From an uncultured Lachnospiraceae bacterium (lineage in GTDB: Bacteria; Bacillota; Clostridia; Lachnospirales; Lachnospiraceae): DNA of 45,892 nt. The translations under genes were made by a program, and so were the position numbers. Below, one piece after another: positions 36,975 through 45,892 of this stretch. Location of the stretch: contig CAMWTP010000045.1 of NCBI GenBank assembly GCA_947177165.1, positions 1 through 45,892 of the forward strand, in the 5' to 3' direction. How positions within the stretch are numbered: position 1 is the stretch's first letter; every line of letters starts with the position of its first letter. The notes under the pieces were generated by a model. The model saw only the letters and a list, made by a program, of their open reading frames with translations, made no database searches and had not been told where the DNA came from.

Positions 36975-37948
36975 TGGGAAGAAAGATGTCTTTATTGCTC
37001 ACGATTGTCATGATGATTATTACAATATCGGGATGCGGACAGAATACTGCTGTCGGTAAAGGCGGGATAAAAATATTCTTTTCTTTAAATGAGATGGACA
37101 CTTTCCGCCAGACACTTGTGGACAGCGCTGCAGAACAGGCGGCGCTGATGGGGGCGCAGTTTGCCATGGAGGACGCGCAAGGCTCTATTGAGAAGCAGGT
37201 GGAGCAGTTGAAGGCAGCGGCGGCGGAGAACTATGATGTGATCATCTGCAGTCCTGTCTCGGTAGATACCGCGGTTCAGCTGAAGATGAGCGCGGGTGAC
37301 ATACCGATCGTGTTTGTCAACAGTTGTCCCGACGAAAAACACCTGCAGGCAGGAAAGTATATCTATGTCGGTTCCAGTGAGCAGGTTGCGGGGGAATTTC
37401 AGGCGGAATATGTGTTGAGTAAGCTGTCTGGCAGGCAGGAGATCAATGTGGTGCTGATCAAGGGACCGGCGAGTCACTCTGCGACAGAAGGAAGGACAAC
37501 AGGGGTAAAGAGAACACTGGAAAAGAGTGGTAAGCAGATTCACTATGTATTTGAGGACAGTGCGGGATGGGATACAGGGCAGGCCCAGAAGCTGTTTGAA
37601 CTGTTTTTGAGCACGGGAGTTTCGGCGGACTGTGTCATCTGCAACAATGATTCCATGGCGCTCGGCGTCATGGCGGCCTGCAAGAACAATGGCATTGACT
37701 GCAGCACACTTCCGATTCTGGGTGTGGATGCCACCGCCGACGGCTGTGAGGCGATCAGCAATGGCGACATGGCATTTACGGTATACCAGTCCGGCAGCGG
37801 ACAGGGACACGCGGCAGTTGATGCGGCGATCCAGCTTGTGGGAAGCGGCAGCGTGAAGGATGTCGAGGGAAGTGCGGAGGACGGCAGGTATGTCTGGGTA
37901 GATTTCGAGCGCGTGGACAGCAGCAATGTTTCTAACTATGGAAGGTAA
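36974..37948 (+). CDS. Periplasmic-binding-type (RbsB-like) sugar-binding lipoprotein
   Basis: 324 residues. A lipoprotein signal with lipobox TISGC gives lipidated C21, followed by a two-lobe type I periplasmic-binding fold: strands around IKIFFSLNEMDTFRQ, YDVIICSPVSVDTA, IPIVFVNS, INVVLIKGP, ADCVICNNDSMALGVMAA and LPILGVDAT. This is the RbsB/LacI-type family that binds ribose, galactose or nucleoside-like ligands. The start is the ATG at 36974, overlapping the chemoreceptor stop; a GTG one codon upstream is possible. No permease or ATPase gene is nearby, so it probably presents the ligand to the chemoreceptor instead of feeding an importer. The ligand is not determinable here. Confidence 0.9.
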   Translation: MGRKMSLLLTIVMMIITISGCGQNTAVGKGGIKIFFSLNEMDTFRQTLVDSAAEQAALMGAQFAMEDAQGSIEKQVEQLKAAAAENYDVIICSPVSVDTAVQLKMSAGDIPIVFVNSCPDEKHLQAGKYIYVGSSEQVAGEFQAEYVLSKLSGRQEINVVLIKGPASHSATEGRTTGVKRTLEKSGKQIHYVFEDSAGWDTGQAQKLFELFLSTGVSADCVICNNDSMALGVMAACKNNGIDCSTLPILGVDATADGCEAISNGDMAFTVYQSGSGQGHAAVDAAIQLVGSGSVKDVEGSAEDGRYVWVDFERVDSSNVSNYGR

Positions 37949-37950
37949 TT

Positions 37951-37990
37951 ATGGTGACTCACCATGGCGATTCACCATGGTGACTTGCCA
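37951..37990. promoter_or_regulatory. Nested palindromes upstream of purL
   Basis: ATGGTGA-C-TCACCAT (37951-37965) is perfect. It is followed by a second, loop-free inverted repeat centred on CACCA/TGGTG (37965-37990) with 11 of 13 Watson-Crick pairs and one G-T. Four copies of TGGTGA or TCACCA lie within 40 bp, just before the purL ribosome binding site. It may be an operator or a structured leader; neither matches a purine regulator I know. Confidence 0.55.
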
Positions 37991-38018
37991 CTGCAAATAA
38001 AAACGGAGGATTGACGAG

Positions 38019-41000
38019 ATGGAAAAAGTAAAACGAATCTATGTGGAGAAGAAGGAAGCTTTTGCGGTAAAGGCAAGGGAGCTTGAGGAGGAACTCAAGA
38101 GTTATCTGGGCATTGCCGGGTTAAAGAAGGTCAGGATCTTTATCCGCTATGATATTGAGAACCTTTCGGATGAGGTGTTTGAGCGGGCTTGTGAGAGTGT
38201 CTTTTCAGAACCTCCTGTCGACGACTTATATAGGGAGCGCATTGAGATGCCGGCGGACTCCCGCTGCTTTTCGGTGGAGTATCTGCCGGGGCAGTTTGAC
38301 CAGAGGGCAGATTCCGCAGTGCAGTGTGTGCAGTTCCTGAAGGAGGACGAGCAGCCGATCATCAAGACGGCAGTCACATATTTGTTGATCGGAACGATCT
38401 CCGACAATGAGTTTGATAAGATCAAGCGCTACTGCATCAATCCTGTGGATTCGCGGGAGACAGGACTGGAAAAGCCGGAGACATTGGTGCAGGCGTTTGA
38501 TGAGCCGGCTGATGTGGGAAGCTTTGACGGGTTTGCGGAGATGGCAGAGGATGACTTGAAGGAGCTCTATGATTCGCTTGGCCTTGCCATGACGTTCAAG
38601 GATTTTCTGCATATCCAGAATTATTTCAGGAATGAGGAACACAGGGATCCGACAGTGACGGAAATCCGCGTGTTTGATACCTATTGGTCCGACCACTGCC
38701 GTCACACGACATTCTCCACTGAATTAAAGGATGTTGCGTTTGAGGACGGCTATTATACCGGGCCGATCAGGACGACATACGAGCAGTATCTGGCTGTGCG
38801 CGAGGAAATCTTTGCCGGAAGGAAGGACAAGTATGTCTGTCTGATGGATCTGGCGCTCATGGCGATGAGAAAACTGAAAAAGGACGGCAGGCTGGAGGAC
38901 ATGGAGAAATCGGACGAGATCAACGCGTGCTCGATCGTCGTTCCTGTGGAGATTGACAAGGAGGACGGAAAGGGTGTTGTCACGGAGGAGTGGCTTGTGA
39001 ATTTCAAGAACGAGACACACAATCACCCGACAGAGATTGAGCCGTTTGGCGGCGCTGCGACCTGCCTCGGCGGTGCGATCCGTGACCCACTCTCGGGGAG
39101 AACATACGTTTATCAGGCGATGCGCGTCACAGGCGCGGCAGATCCGACAGTGCCTGTAGAGAATACGATGCGCGGCAAACTGTCCCAGAAAAAGCTGGTC
39201 CGCGGTGCTGCGAGCGGGTATTCTTCCTACGGAAACCAGATTGGACTTGCGACAGGGTTTGTCAAGGAAGTCTACCACCCGAACTATGTCGCTAAGAGAA
39301 TGGAAATCGGTGCGGTTATGGCGGCAGCGCCCAGAGCAAGTGTGATCCGCGAAAATTCCGATCCCGGCGATATCATCATTCTGCTTGGCGGACGGACAGG
39401 GCGTGACGGCTGCGGCGGCGCGACAGGGTCTTCCAAAGTGCACACAACGTCTTCCCTGACGACATGCGGCGCGGAGGTTCAGAAGGGGAATGCGCCGACA
39501 GAGCGCAAGCTTCAGAGGCTGTTCCGCAGGGAGGAGGTCAGCAGGCTCATCAAGAAATGTAATGATTTTGGTGCGGGCGGCGTGTCTGTGGCGATCGGAG
39601 AGCTGGCGGACGGACTGGTCGTGGATATGGACAAGGTGCCGAAAAAATATGCAGGCCTTGACGGCACGGAGCTTGCGATCTCTGAGTCACAGGAGAGGAT
39701 GGCAGTGGTCGTGGACCCGAAGGATGCAGACCAGTTTCTCGCATATGCCGCGGAGGAGAATCTTGAGGCGGTGGAAGTGGCGACTGTGACGGAGGAGCCA
39801 AGGCTTGTGCTGATGTGGAGAGGCAGGAAGGTTGTGGATGTCGCGAGATCCTTCCTGGACACGAACGGGGCGCATCAGGAGACTGGTGTATACGTGGAAA
39901 CGCCTGTGAGGGAGGACAATTATTTTGACAAGACTGCTGTTCCAAAGGTTGAGAGTGCACTGAAGGCCGGTGATGTGAAGGAGGCAGTGCTTGCCACACT
40001 GAATGACCTGAATGTGTGTTCGCAGAAGGGGCTTGTGGAGATGTTTGACGCATCGATCGGCGCGGGCAGTGTATTTATGCCTTACGGTGGAAAGTATCAG
40101 CTCACAGAGACACAGACGATGGTTGCGAAGCTTCCTGTATTAAAGGGAAAGACGGATGCCGTGACGATGATGGCATACGGTTTTGACCCGTATCTGTCCA
40201 GCTGGAGTCCATATCACGGAGCGGTGTACGCAGTGACGGAATCCATGGCTAAGATTGTGGCAGCAGGCGGAGATTACACAAAGATTCGATTCACGTTCCA
40301 GGAGTATTTCAGGCGTATGACGGAGGATCCCTCGCGTTGGAGCCAGCCGTTCGCAGCGCTTCTCGGCGCTTATGATGCGCAGATCGGATACGGACTGCCT
40401 TCGATTGGCGGCAAGGACTCCATGTCGGGCACGTTCAACGAGATTGATGTGCCGCCTACGCTTGTCTCCTTTGCAGTCGATGTCGCGAAGAAGCAGGATA
40501 TCATCACGCCGGAGTTGAAGAATGCGGGTGATAAGCTTGTCGTGTTCGATCTTCCAAAGAACGCGTATGACCTTCCTGACTATGAGAAAGTTATGAAGCT
40601 ATACAGCGGTGTCGCGAAATTGATCGCGGACCGGGTGATTGTGGCGGCGTATGCGCTCGACTCGAAAGGTATCGTGGCATCTGCGGCAAAGATGGCATTT
40701 GGAAACAGGATGGGTGTCGCGTTTGAGAGCACACTCGCAGCGAACGAGCTTTTTGCAAACGGAATGGGCAGCATCATTGCCGAAGTTCCTGCTGACAAGC
40801 TTGATGCGCTGGCTGCGAGCGGGACTGCTTACAGAATGGTCGCAACAGTGCTCGCCGGGAATGAGGGCTTTGTATATCAGAATACGACGGTATCGATGGA
40901 CGAGGCCCTGAAGGCGTGGACATCGAAGCTTGAAAAAGTGTTCCCGACCAAGGCAGTGAAGGATATGGACGCAGTCGAGACAAAACTTTATGACACAAAA

Positions 41001-41828
41001 GATATCTATGTGTGCAAAAATAAGGTGGCAAAGCCCACTGTATTTATACCGGTATTCCCGGGCACGAACTGCGAGTACGACTCGGCGATCGCATTTGAGC
41101 GCGCTGGTGCCAATGTCGTGACGAAGGTGTTCCGCAATCTGTCGGCGGAGGATATCAGGGAATCCGTGGACGCGTTTGAGAAGGCAATTGCACAGGCGCA
41201 GATTATCATGTTCCCGGGTGGTTTCTCGGCAGGTGACGAGCCTGACGGAAGTGCAAAGTTTTTTGCGACAGCGTTCCAGAATGAGAAGATCAGGGAGGCC
41301 GTGGGCAGGCTTCTGAACGAGCGGGATGGACTGGCACTTGGTATCTGTAACGGGTTCCAGGCGATGATCAAGCTTGGGCTGGTGCCGTACGGTGAGATTG
41401 TGGGGCAGAAGGAGGATTCCCCGACACTGACCTACAACACGATCAACCGCCATATCTCCAAGATGGTGTACACGAAAGTGGTCACAAACAAGTCGCCGTG
41501 GCTGCAGCTTGCAGAGCTGGGACGGACCTATGTGACGCCGGCTTCGCACGGCGAAGGACGTTTCGTGGCACCAAAAGAGTGGATAGACAGACTCTTTGCA
41601 AACGGGCAGGTTGCGACACAGTATGCGGACTTTAACGGAAATATCTCGATGGATGAGGAGTGGAATGTAAATGGTTCCTACGCAGCGATCGAGGGTATCA
41701 CATCGCCTGACGGCAGATGCCTTGGCAAGATGGCACACGTCGAGAGGCGCGGAGATGCAGTGGCCATGAATATTTATGGAGAGCAGGATTTGGGAATATT
41801 TGAATCAGGCGTGTCGTACTTTAGGTAA
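38019..41828 (+). CDS. purL: Phosphoribosylformylglycinamidine synthase, large single-chain form
   Basis: Fourth step of purine synthesis: converts FGAR, glutamine and ATP to FGAM. 1269 residues, the fused form usual in gamma-proteobacteria and eukaryotes and also found in Clostridia. In order: N-terminal PurS-like domain, linker with YWSDHCRHTTF, two AIR-synthase-like ATP domains (around 290-620 and 680-1000, with NHPTEIEPFGGAATCLGG and GGKDSMSGT), and a C-terminal glutamine amidotransferase with nucleophile C1110 in LGICNGFQ and the HGEGRF histidine. All catalytic parts are intact, in contrast to the PurF-like protein upstream. AACGGAGG precedes the ATG. Confidence 0.97.
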   Translation: MEKVKRIYVEKKEAFAVKARELEEELKSYLGIAGLKKVRIFIRYDIENLSDEVFERACESVFSEPPVDDLYRERIEMPADSRCFSVEYLPGQFDQRADSAVQCVQFLKEDEQPIIKTAVTYLLIGTISDNEFDKIKRYCINPVDSRETGLEKPETLVQAFDEPADVGSFDGFAEMAEDDLKELYDSLGLAMTFKDFLHIQNYFRNEEHRDPTVTEIRVFDTYWSDHCRHTTFSTELKDVAFEDGYYTGPIRTTYEQYLAVREEIFAGRKDKYVCLMDLALMAMRKLKKDGRLEDMEKSDEINACSIVVPVEIDKEDGKGVVTEEWLVNFKNETHNHPTEIEPFGGAATCLGGAIRDPLSGRTYVYQAMRVTGAADPTVPVENTMRGKLSQKKLVRGAASGYSSYGNQIGLATGFVKEVYHPNYVAKRMEIGAVMAAAPRASVIRENSDPGDIIILLGGRTGRDGCGGATGSSKVHTTSSLTTCGAEVQKGNAPTERKLQRLFRREEVSRLIKKCNDFGAGGVSVAIGELADGLVVDMDKVPKKYAGLDGTELAISESQERMAVVVDPKDADQFLAYAAEENLEAVEVATVTEEPRLVLMWRGRKVVDVARSFLDTNGAHQETGVYVETPVREDNYFDKTAVPKVESALKAGDVKEAVLATLNDLNVCSQKGLVEMFDASIGAGSVFMPYGGKYQLTETQTMVAKLPVLKGKTDAVTMMAYGFDPYLSSWSPYHGAVYAVTESMAKIVAAGGDYTKIRFTFQEYFRRMTEDPSRWSQPFAALLGAYDAQIGYGLPSIGGKDSMSGTFNEIDVPPTLVSFAVDVAKKQDIITPELKNAGDKLVVFDLPKNAYDLPDYEKVMKLYSGVAKLIADRVIVAAYALDSKGIVASAAKMAFGNRMGVAFESTLAANELFANGMGSIIAEVPADKLDALAASGTAYRMVATVLAGNEGFVYQNTTVSMDEALKAWTSKLEKVFPTKAVKDMDAVETKLYDTKDIYVCKNKVAKPTVFIPVFPGTNCEYDSAIAFERAGANVVTKVFRNLSAEDIRESVDAFEKAIAQAQIIMFPGGFSAGDEPDGSAKFFATAFQNEKIREAVGRLLNERDGLALGICNGFQAMIKLGLVPYGEIVGQKEDSPTLTYNTINRHISKMVYTKVVTNKSPWLQLAELGRTYVTPASHGEGRFVAPKEWIDRLFANGQVATQYADFNGNISMDEEWNVNGSYAAIEGITSPDGRCLGKMAHVERRGDAVAMNIYGEQDLGIFESGVSYFR

Positions 41829-41904
41829 GGATCTGTAGAAAAATAACCGGACAATTGAGTAGGAGAAGACTTTTCACTGCTCGTGCGCGGGGCACCCGCG
41901 TGCA

Positions 41905-41937
41905 TAAAAATAGAGCTCCCATCAGAATGGGAGCTCT
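41905..41937 (-). terminator. Terminator of the minus-strand chemoreceptor gene
   Basis: A perfect 11-bp stem AGAGCTCCCAT/ATGGGAGCTCT with a CAGA loop. The T-run is on the minus-strand side (AAAAAT at 41906-41911 of the plus strand), so it serves the leftward gene. A smaller GCGCGGG/CCCGCG hairpin lies before it at about 41885 and may help to stop purL transcription. Confidence 0.85.
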
Positions 41938-41957
41938 TGCTGTCTCTATTATGTAGA

Positions 41958-43655
41958 TTATTTTCCCAAAGAGAACTGTCCGATCAAACTGTCCAGGATT
42001 GATGCCTGTGCGGATAATTCCTCGCTGGTTGCGGAAGCTTCCTCCGCTGTCGCGGCGTTGCTCTGCACAACCTCTGAAATCTGGTTGATACCTATCTCGG
42101 CCTGGCGCATTGCCTCTGCCTGATCTTCAACCATGGTCTTGAGGTTCCTGGAGAAGTCAGCGATCTGTTTGATGCCGTCAACCACGGAACTGATGGCATT
42201 TGCCGCATTCTCTGCCGCGCGGTTTCCGTCAGCAACCTCCCGAATAGAACCTTCGATCAGTTCCCTTGTGTCAACAGCAGCCTTTGCACTCTGGTTTGCC
42301 AGCACTCTGATCTGATCTGCCACAACCGCGAAGCCGCGCCCTGACTCGCCGGCTCTTGCCGCCTCAATCGATGCGTTGAGAGATAGCAGGTTGGTCTGTG
42401 AGGCGATGGACTCGATCTCGGAGATGATGTCCCCGATTCTGTTGGAGGCAGCATTGATGCGCTCCATAGCTGCCATCATGGAATTCATCTCCTCGCGGCT
42501 GTTGTCGGCCTTGTCAGCGTACATCTGTGCCTTCGTGTAGGACTCGTCCGCGCTCTGCGCACTCTTTTCCATGGTATTTGTGATCTCGGAGATCGTAGCG
42601 TGCAGTTCCAAAACTGCGTTTGTCTGGTCTGTTGCCCCCTCGGCAAGAACCTGTGATGCCTCAGCAAGGTCACCGGAACCAGAGGATACCTGATTGGAAA
42701 CTTCACCGATTGATGTCAGGGTCTCAATCATCTGATCGCGCAGTATGCGCATGGATTCATATAATTTTTGGAAATCTCCGGTATATTTCTCGGAGTACTT
42801 TGATTTCACAGCATAATTTCCGCCAGCCATCTCCCCAAGTACCTCACTGATGTCCTGGATAATGATATTCAGGTTGTTGGCCATATCGGATGCGTCTTTT
42901 TCCATGTATTCCACTTCATCGCCAGTTTCCACAATCGGAAACGGAGAAGTAAGGTCGCCTGTTGAGAACGTCTTGAGACGTTTTCCAAGTTTTCCGAGAG
43001 GAGAAGCAATCCCTTTTGCAATCTGTTTGCCGATTTTTGTTGACAATGTGAGTGAAACTGCAGTAATCACGATAATGGCAGCTGCCAGAATCAGTTCTGT
43101 CACAGTGAGTACAGAGGATAACCGTTTTCCTTCTGTTACTTTTACTTCCAAGAGAGAGTTCAGCTTGCTGTAAATGCTGTTATAGGCAGGTGCCAGATCT
43201 TGAAGTGCGATATCCTGTGCCTGCTTGCAGAGTTCCCTGTCTGTTGTGGCGCCGAGCTCCATAATTTTCTGATCCAACGCCCAATATGCGTCCAGCTCGG
43301 AACTGATCTCATCGTAGGTTTCCCGGCCGTCCTCCGACACGATCGTGTTTTCGACGACAGCAAAATATTCTTTAAATTTATTTTTGTTCTCATTGTGCTG
43401 CTGTACCACGGTGGTGATCGCTTCTTCATCGTCATAACCGATGGCTGCCCGGAGCGATGATCTGCTATCGGCAAACTCAAACATGGCTTTTCCGATATCG
43501 CCCTGTGCGAAGCCATAATTTTTCAGTGCATAGGAGTATCTGTTTGAGATGACAATTAGAGCAATCAGCGCCATCAGTGAGACAATTGCCATGATGGAGG
43601 CCACTTTAAAAAAAGATCTGGTCAGTTTTTTTTCGATGCTGTCTCGTTCGTTCAT
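41958..43655 (-). CDS. Methyl-accepting chemotaxis protein with four-helix-bundle sensor
   Basis: A chemoreceptor of 565 residues. TM1 is at about 16-38, an extracellular helical sensor (about 40-185, 4HB_MCP type, [31 protein letters not shown]), TM2 at about 188-210, HAMP, then the signalling domain with hairpin [27 protein letters not shown] near residue 430. It differs from the dCache receptor at 34968 in both sensor and cytoplasmic sequence, so the two detect different signals. It is monocistronic, with AAAGGAAAG upstream on the minus strand. A second ATG eight bases upstream is out of frame. The ligand is unknown. Confidence 0.95.
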   Translation of the reverse strand: MNERDSIEKKLTRSFFKVASIMAIVSLMALIALIVISNRYSYALKNYGFAQGDIGKAMFEFADSRSSLRAAIGYDDEEAITTVVQQHNENKNKFKEYFAVVENTIVSEDGRETYDEISSELDAYWALDQKIMELGATTDRELCKQAQDIALQDLAPAYNSIYSKLNSLLEVKVTEGKRLSSVLTVTELILAAAIIVITAVSLTLSTKIGKQIAKGIASPLGKLGKRLKTFSTGDLTSPFPIVETGDEVEYMEKDASDMANNLNIIIQDISEVLGEMAGGNYAVKSKYSEKYTGDFQKLYESMRILRDQMIETLTSIGEVSNQVSSGSGDLAEASQVLAEGATDQTNAVLELHATISEITNTMEKSAQSADESYTKAQMYADKADNSREEMNSMMAAMERINAASNRIGDIISEIESIASQTNLLSLNASIEAARAGESGRGFAVVADQIRVLANQSAKAAVDTRELIEGSIREVADGNRAAENAANAISSVVDGIKQIADFSRNLKTMVEDQAEAMRQAEIGINQISEVVQSNAATAEEASATSEELSAQASILDSLIGQFSLGK

Positions 43656-43734
43656 AGTTCATGCTTTCCTTTCTTTGGTTGTTACAGTTCAAACATCATC
43701 ACATGCATTCTCTTCAAACTGTGAAATCAATGGG

Positions 43735-44265
43735 CTATAAATATGTGACCTGCGCCTGCATATCATAAGTGTGCGGTTCCTTTGTGACGGCCTTATGTCC
43801 AAATGCGATAGCAATCTCATACTCGTACTGCTCTGGAAACTGCAGGGCTTTTGAGAAATAGTCTTTCTTTTCCCCGCGCATGGCATCGTAGATGCAGCCG
43901 ATGATCAGATTGCCGAGACCAAGCTCCTCCGCCGCAAGAGCCATATTTTCTACAGCGATACCGGCGTCAAGCGGACTCCACCTGTAGGTACTGTCTGCAC
44001 TCAGCACAACAACGGTGGGCGCTTCATAGTAAAAATTGTGTGTCTGTGCCGAGAGACCGCGCAGACGGTTCTTTTCGTTCTCAAGCTCCTGCAGGATGGG
44101 ATTGTCGCCCTTTAATACTGTGAAATGAATTTCCTGCCTGTTTGCCGCTGTAGGCGCCTGCAGTCCGGCGTGCAGCAGAGTGCTCAGTTCGTCTTCTGTC
44201 AGTGGTTCGAGCGTGTATCCCCTTGTAGAACTGCGCTTTTCAATCGCTTCAATTACGTTGCTCAT
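43735..44265 (-). CDS. Nitroreductase-family protein
   Basis: A 176-residue FMN-dependent oxidoreductase of the nitroreductase superfamily. The FMN-binding N-terminus is visible in IEKRSSTRGYTLEPLTEDEL, the APTAANRQEIHFTVL segment supplies active-site contacts, and AVENMALAAEELGLGNLIIGCI is the conserved helix at the dimer interface. Members reduce nitroaromatics, quinones or flavins with NAD(P)H; the true substrate is not predictable. AAGGAG precedes the ATG. Its promoter is back to back with that of the MATE exporter, which suggests shared control of detoxification. Confidence 0.9.
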   Translation of the reverse strand: MSNVIEAIEKRSSTRGYTLEPLTEDELSTLLHAGLQAPTAANRQEIHFTVLKGDNPILQELENEKNRLRGLSAQTHNFYYEAPTVVVLSADSTYRWSPLDAGIAVENMALAAEELGLGNLIIGCIYDAMRGEKKDYFSKALQFPEQYEYEIAIAFGHKAVTKEPHTYDMQAQVTYL

Positions 44266-44307
44266 TGTTTGTTGTCTCCTTCGATTTTATATGATTTGCG
44301 TAAAAAT

Positions 44308-44367
44308 ATTATATACTATTATATGCCGAACGACAAGCTTGTATTTCCGGTAAAACAATGATATGAT
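44308..44367. promoter_or_regulatory. Back-to-back promoters of the nitroreductase and MATE genes
   Basis: Leftward: TTGTCG (complement of 44331-44336), 17 bases, TATAAT (complement of 44308-44313). Rightward: TTGTAT (44339-44344), 17 bases, TATGAT (44362-44367). Only two bases separate the -35 boxes. An inverted repeat TTTCCGGT/ACCGGAAA at 44344-44351 and 44391-44398 could be an operator. Confidence 0.65.
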
Positions 44368-44442
44368 GGAATCGTTACTGCTGTTCAGACACCGGAAAAA
44401 ACAGCGGAAAGCATAAGAAAATAAAAACAGGTGGAGGAAGTT

Positions 44443-45840
44443 ATGAAGCTGCGTTCAAAATTCATTGGAAACGGGGATTTTTATAAGATGGTGTTGATGA
44501 TTGCGGTGCCGATTATGATTCAGAACGGTATCACCAACTTTGTCAGTCTCCTCGACAACATTATGATCGGGCAGGTTGGCACGGAGCAGATGTCGGGGGT
44601 GGCGATTGTCAATCAGCTGATTTTTGTCTATAATCTATGTATTTTTGGCGGCGTGTCCGGTGCGGGCATCTTTACAGCACAGTATTTCGGGCAGGGAAAC
44701 CACGAGGGCGTGCGCCAGACAATGCGGTTTAAACTGTGGATGGTAACGGTAATCACAGCTTTGACAGCTGTTCTTTTTTTGGGTTTTGGCACAACGCTGA
44801 TTGGTGCCTATTTAAAGGGAGAAGGTTCCGCGGAGAGCATTGCGGAGACACTCTTTCACGGGGAAAAGTATCTGAAAATCATGTTAATCGGCTTACCGGC
44901 TTTTGCGGCGGTTCAGATTTACTCAAGTACGCTGCGCGAGTGCGGACAGACGATACTGCCCATGAAGGCAGGAATAGCAGCTGTTATTGTAAATCTGGTG
45001 TTTAACTACATCTTAATCTATGGAAAATTCGGCGCGCCGGCACTCGGGGTGAGCGGTGCGGCGATTGCGACGGTTCTCTCGCGGTATGTGGAAATGCTGA
45101 TCACAGTGATCGGAGTCCACAGGGGAAGTCATGGCGAAAAAGCGGCATATACCTTTGTGGCAGGGCTTTATCGGACATTGAAGGTGCCAGGGGAGCTGAC
45201 GTTTAAAATCATCAGGAAAGGAAGTCCGCTCTTATTTAACGAGACTCTGTGGGCGGCGGGAATGGCGATGCTGACACAGTGCTACTCTGTCCGCGGTCTG
45301 AATGTCGTGGCGGGGTTAAATGTGTCCAACACGATCAACAATGTGTTTAATATTGTGTTTATCGCGCTGGGAGATTCGGTTGCCATCATTGTGGGACAGC
45401 TTCTCGGAGCTGGAAAGATGAAGGAGGCGAGGGACACCGACAACAAACTGATCGCCTTCTCGGTGATGTGCTGTACGGGTGTGGCACTTGTCATGTTCCT
45501 CATGGCACCGCTGTTTCCGAGGTTATACAAGATTAATGATGAGGCGCGGCTGCTTGCGAAGTATTTTATCATGGCGACGGCAGTCTTTATGCCGCAGAAT
45601 GCATTTTTGCACGCGGCATACTTCACGCTGCGCTCGGGCGGAAAGACGATCATCACATTTTTGTTTGACAGCGTGTTTATCTGGTGCGTGAGTGTTGTGA
45701 TTGCATTCACGCTCAGCCGCTACACAGCGCTTCCGGTCATAGCGGTGTACGCGATGGTGCAGCTCGGGGATATCATCAAGTGCATGATCGGATTCATACT
45801 GGTCAGAAAGGGAGTCTGGCTGCAGAATATCGTGACGTAA
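44443..45840 (+). CDS. MATE-family multidrug/metabolite exporter
   Basis: A membrane antiporter of 465 residues with twelve predicted helices in two related halves. The MATE pattern is clear: MIAVPIMIQNGITNFVSLLDNIMIGQVGTEQMSGVAIVNQL at the start of the first half, GSPLLFNETLWAAGMAMLTQCYSVRG at the start of the second half, and NVFNIVFIALGDSVAIIVGQLLGAGKMKEA after it. It exports cationic drugs or metabolites against Na+ or H+. The start was set at ATG 44443 after GTGGAGGAAG; the GTG at 44431 lies within that ribosome binding site. It is divergent from the nitroreductase. Confidence 0.92.
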   Translation: MKLRSKFIGNGDFYKMVLMIAVPIMIQNGITNFVSLLDNIMIGQVGTEQMSGVAIVNQLIFVYNLCIFGGVSGAGIFTAQYFGQGNHEGVRQTMRFKLWMVTVITALTAVLFLGFGTTLIGAYLKGEGSAESIAETLFHGEKYLKIMLIGLPAFAAVQIYSSTLRECGQTILPMKAGIAAVIVNLVFNYILIYGKFGAPALGVSGAAIATVLSRYVEMLITVIGVHRGSHGEKAAYTFVAGLYRTLKVPGELTFKIIRKGSPLLFNETLWAAGMAMLTQCYSVRGLNVVAGLNVSNTINNVFNIVFIALGDSVAIIVGQLLGAGKMKEARDTDNKLIAFSVMCCTGVALVMFLMAPLFPRLYKINDEARLLAKYFIMATAVFMPQNAFLHAAYFTLRSGGKTIITFLFDSVFIWCVSVVIAFTLSRYTALPVIAVYAMVQLGDIIKCMIGFILVRKGVWLQNIVT

Positions 45841-45844
45841 AAAA

Positions 45845-45892
45845 GTGTCTTCGACACATCAACTCCCCCAGCCCCTCAATCTTGAGGGGTGA
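45845..45892. other. Right-edge hairpins, possible end of an IS200/IS605-type element
   Basis: GTGTC-TTC-GACAC (45845-45857) is followed after 14 bases by CCCCTCA-ATCT-TGAGGGG (45872-45889). Neither has a terminator T-run. A subterminal hairpin of the CCCCTCA/TGAGGGG kind beside a gene end is what the border of an IS200/IS605 transposon usually looks like; the window stops before a transposase could be seen. Confidence 0.35.

Noticed and set aside
40599..41738. Long open frame on the minus strand opposite purL
   Set aside because: Antisense shadow of the purL glutaminase region with no family motifs and the same mirror composition.

Overview
The window (about 46 kb, roughly half G+C) looks like a chromosomal segment of a motile, anaerobic gut Firmicute of the Clostridia, most likely family Lachnospiraceae. 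The grounds are strong purine-rich ribosome binding sites, a T-box-controlled aspS-gatCAB route to Asn-tRNA, a GPH-type sugar symporter next to a GH2 beta-galactosidase, LytTR/GHKL two-component genes, DUF4474, DUF6273 and SMI1/KNR4 proteins, lipoproteins with Gram-positive lipoboxes, and two chemoreceptors. Species cannot be read from this sequence. No tRNA, rRNA, CRISPR array, prophage or complete transposon was found.

Layout. 1-850: a 5'-truncated gene relic and its terminator. 1026-5586: lactose/galactoside module (lacZ plus symporter) closed by a long terminator. 5640-7223: a VWA-domain lipoprotein. 7257-13285: a TetR regulator divergent from a compact acyl-activation cassette (SCP2-like protein, membrane-anchored alpha/beta hydrolase, free-standing condensation-domain protein, acyl carrier protein, acyl-AMP ligase). 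This is the best candidate for an undescribed pathway. 13449-14720: a serine hydrolase followed by a cluster of hairpins. 14747-21896: T-box leader, aspS, gatC, two AT-rich inserted genes (esterase, GNAT), gatA, gatB. 21961-23766: DUF4474 protein plus metallophosphoesterase. 23836-26530: HTH-Uma2 nuclease-like protein, DprA-like protein and an unknown protein. 26583-29360: zinc-type ArsR sensor, free-standing HMA protein and P1B-type ATPase. 29370-33297: DUF6273 protein, LytTR regulator, GHKL kinase and an SMI1/KNR4 protein whose promoter carries two direct repeats 21 bp apart. 33441-41828: a PurF-like protein lacking the glutaminase cysteine, a chemoreceptor translationally coupled to a sugar-binding lipoprotein, and large-type purL. 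41905-45840: a second chemoreceptor and a nitroreductase on the minus strand, and a MATE exporter on the plus strand. The right edge shows a hairpin that could be the end of an IS200/IS605-type element.

How the genes fit together. The aspS-gatCAB block reads as the indirect tRNA-dependent asparagine route: a probably non-discriminating AspRS makes Asp-tRNA(Asn) and GatCAB amidates it. The leader appears to carry overlapping GAA/AAC specifier codons, which fits control by the tRNAs that GatCAB serves. The TetR cassette has everything needed to activate an acid as acyl-AMP, load it on an ACP and transfer it with a condensation-type enzyme, under a promoter flanked by twin operators. The metal operon pairs a sensor with an exact SmtB/CzrA-type alpha5 metal-site spacing with a Zn/Cd/Pb-type exporter. 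The chemoreceptor/binding-protein pair has no transporter beside it, so it probably senses rather than imports.
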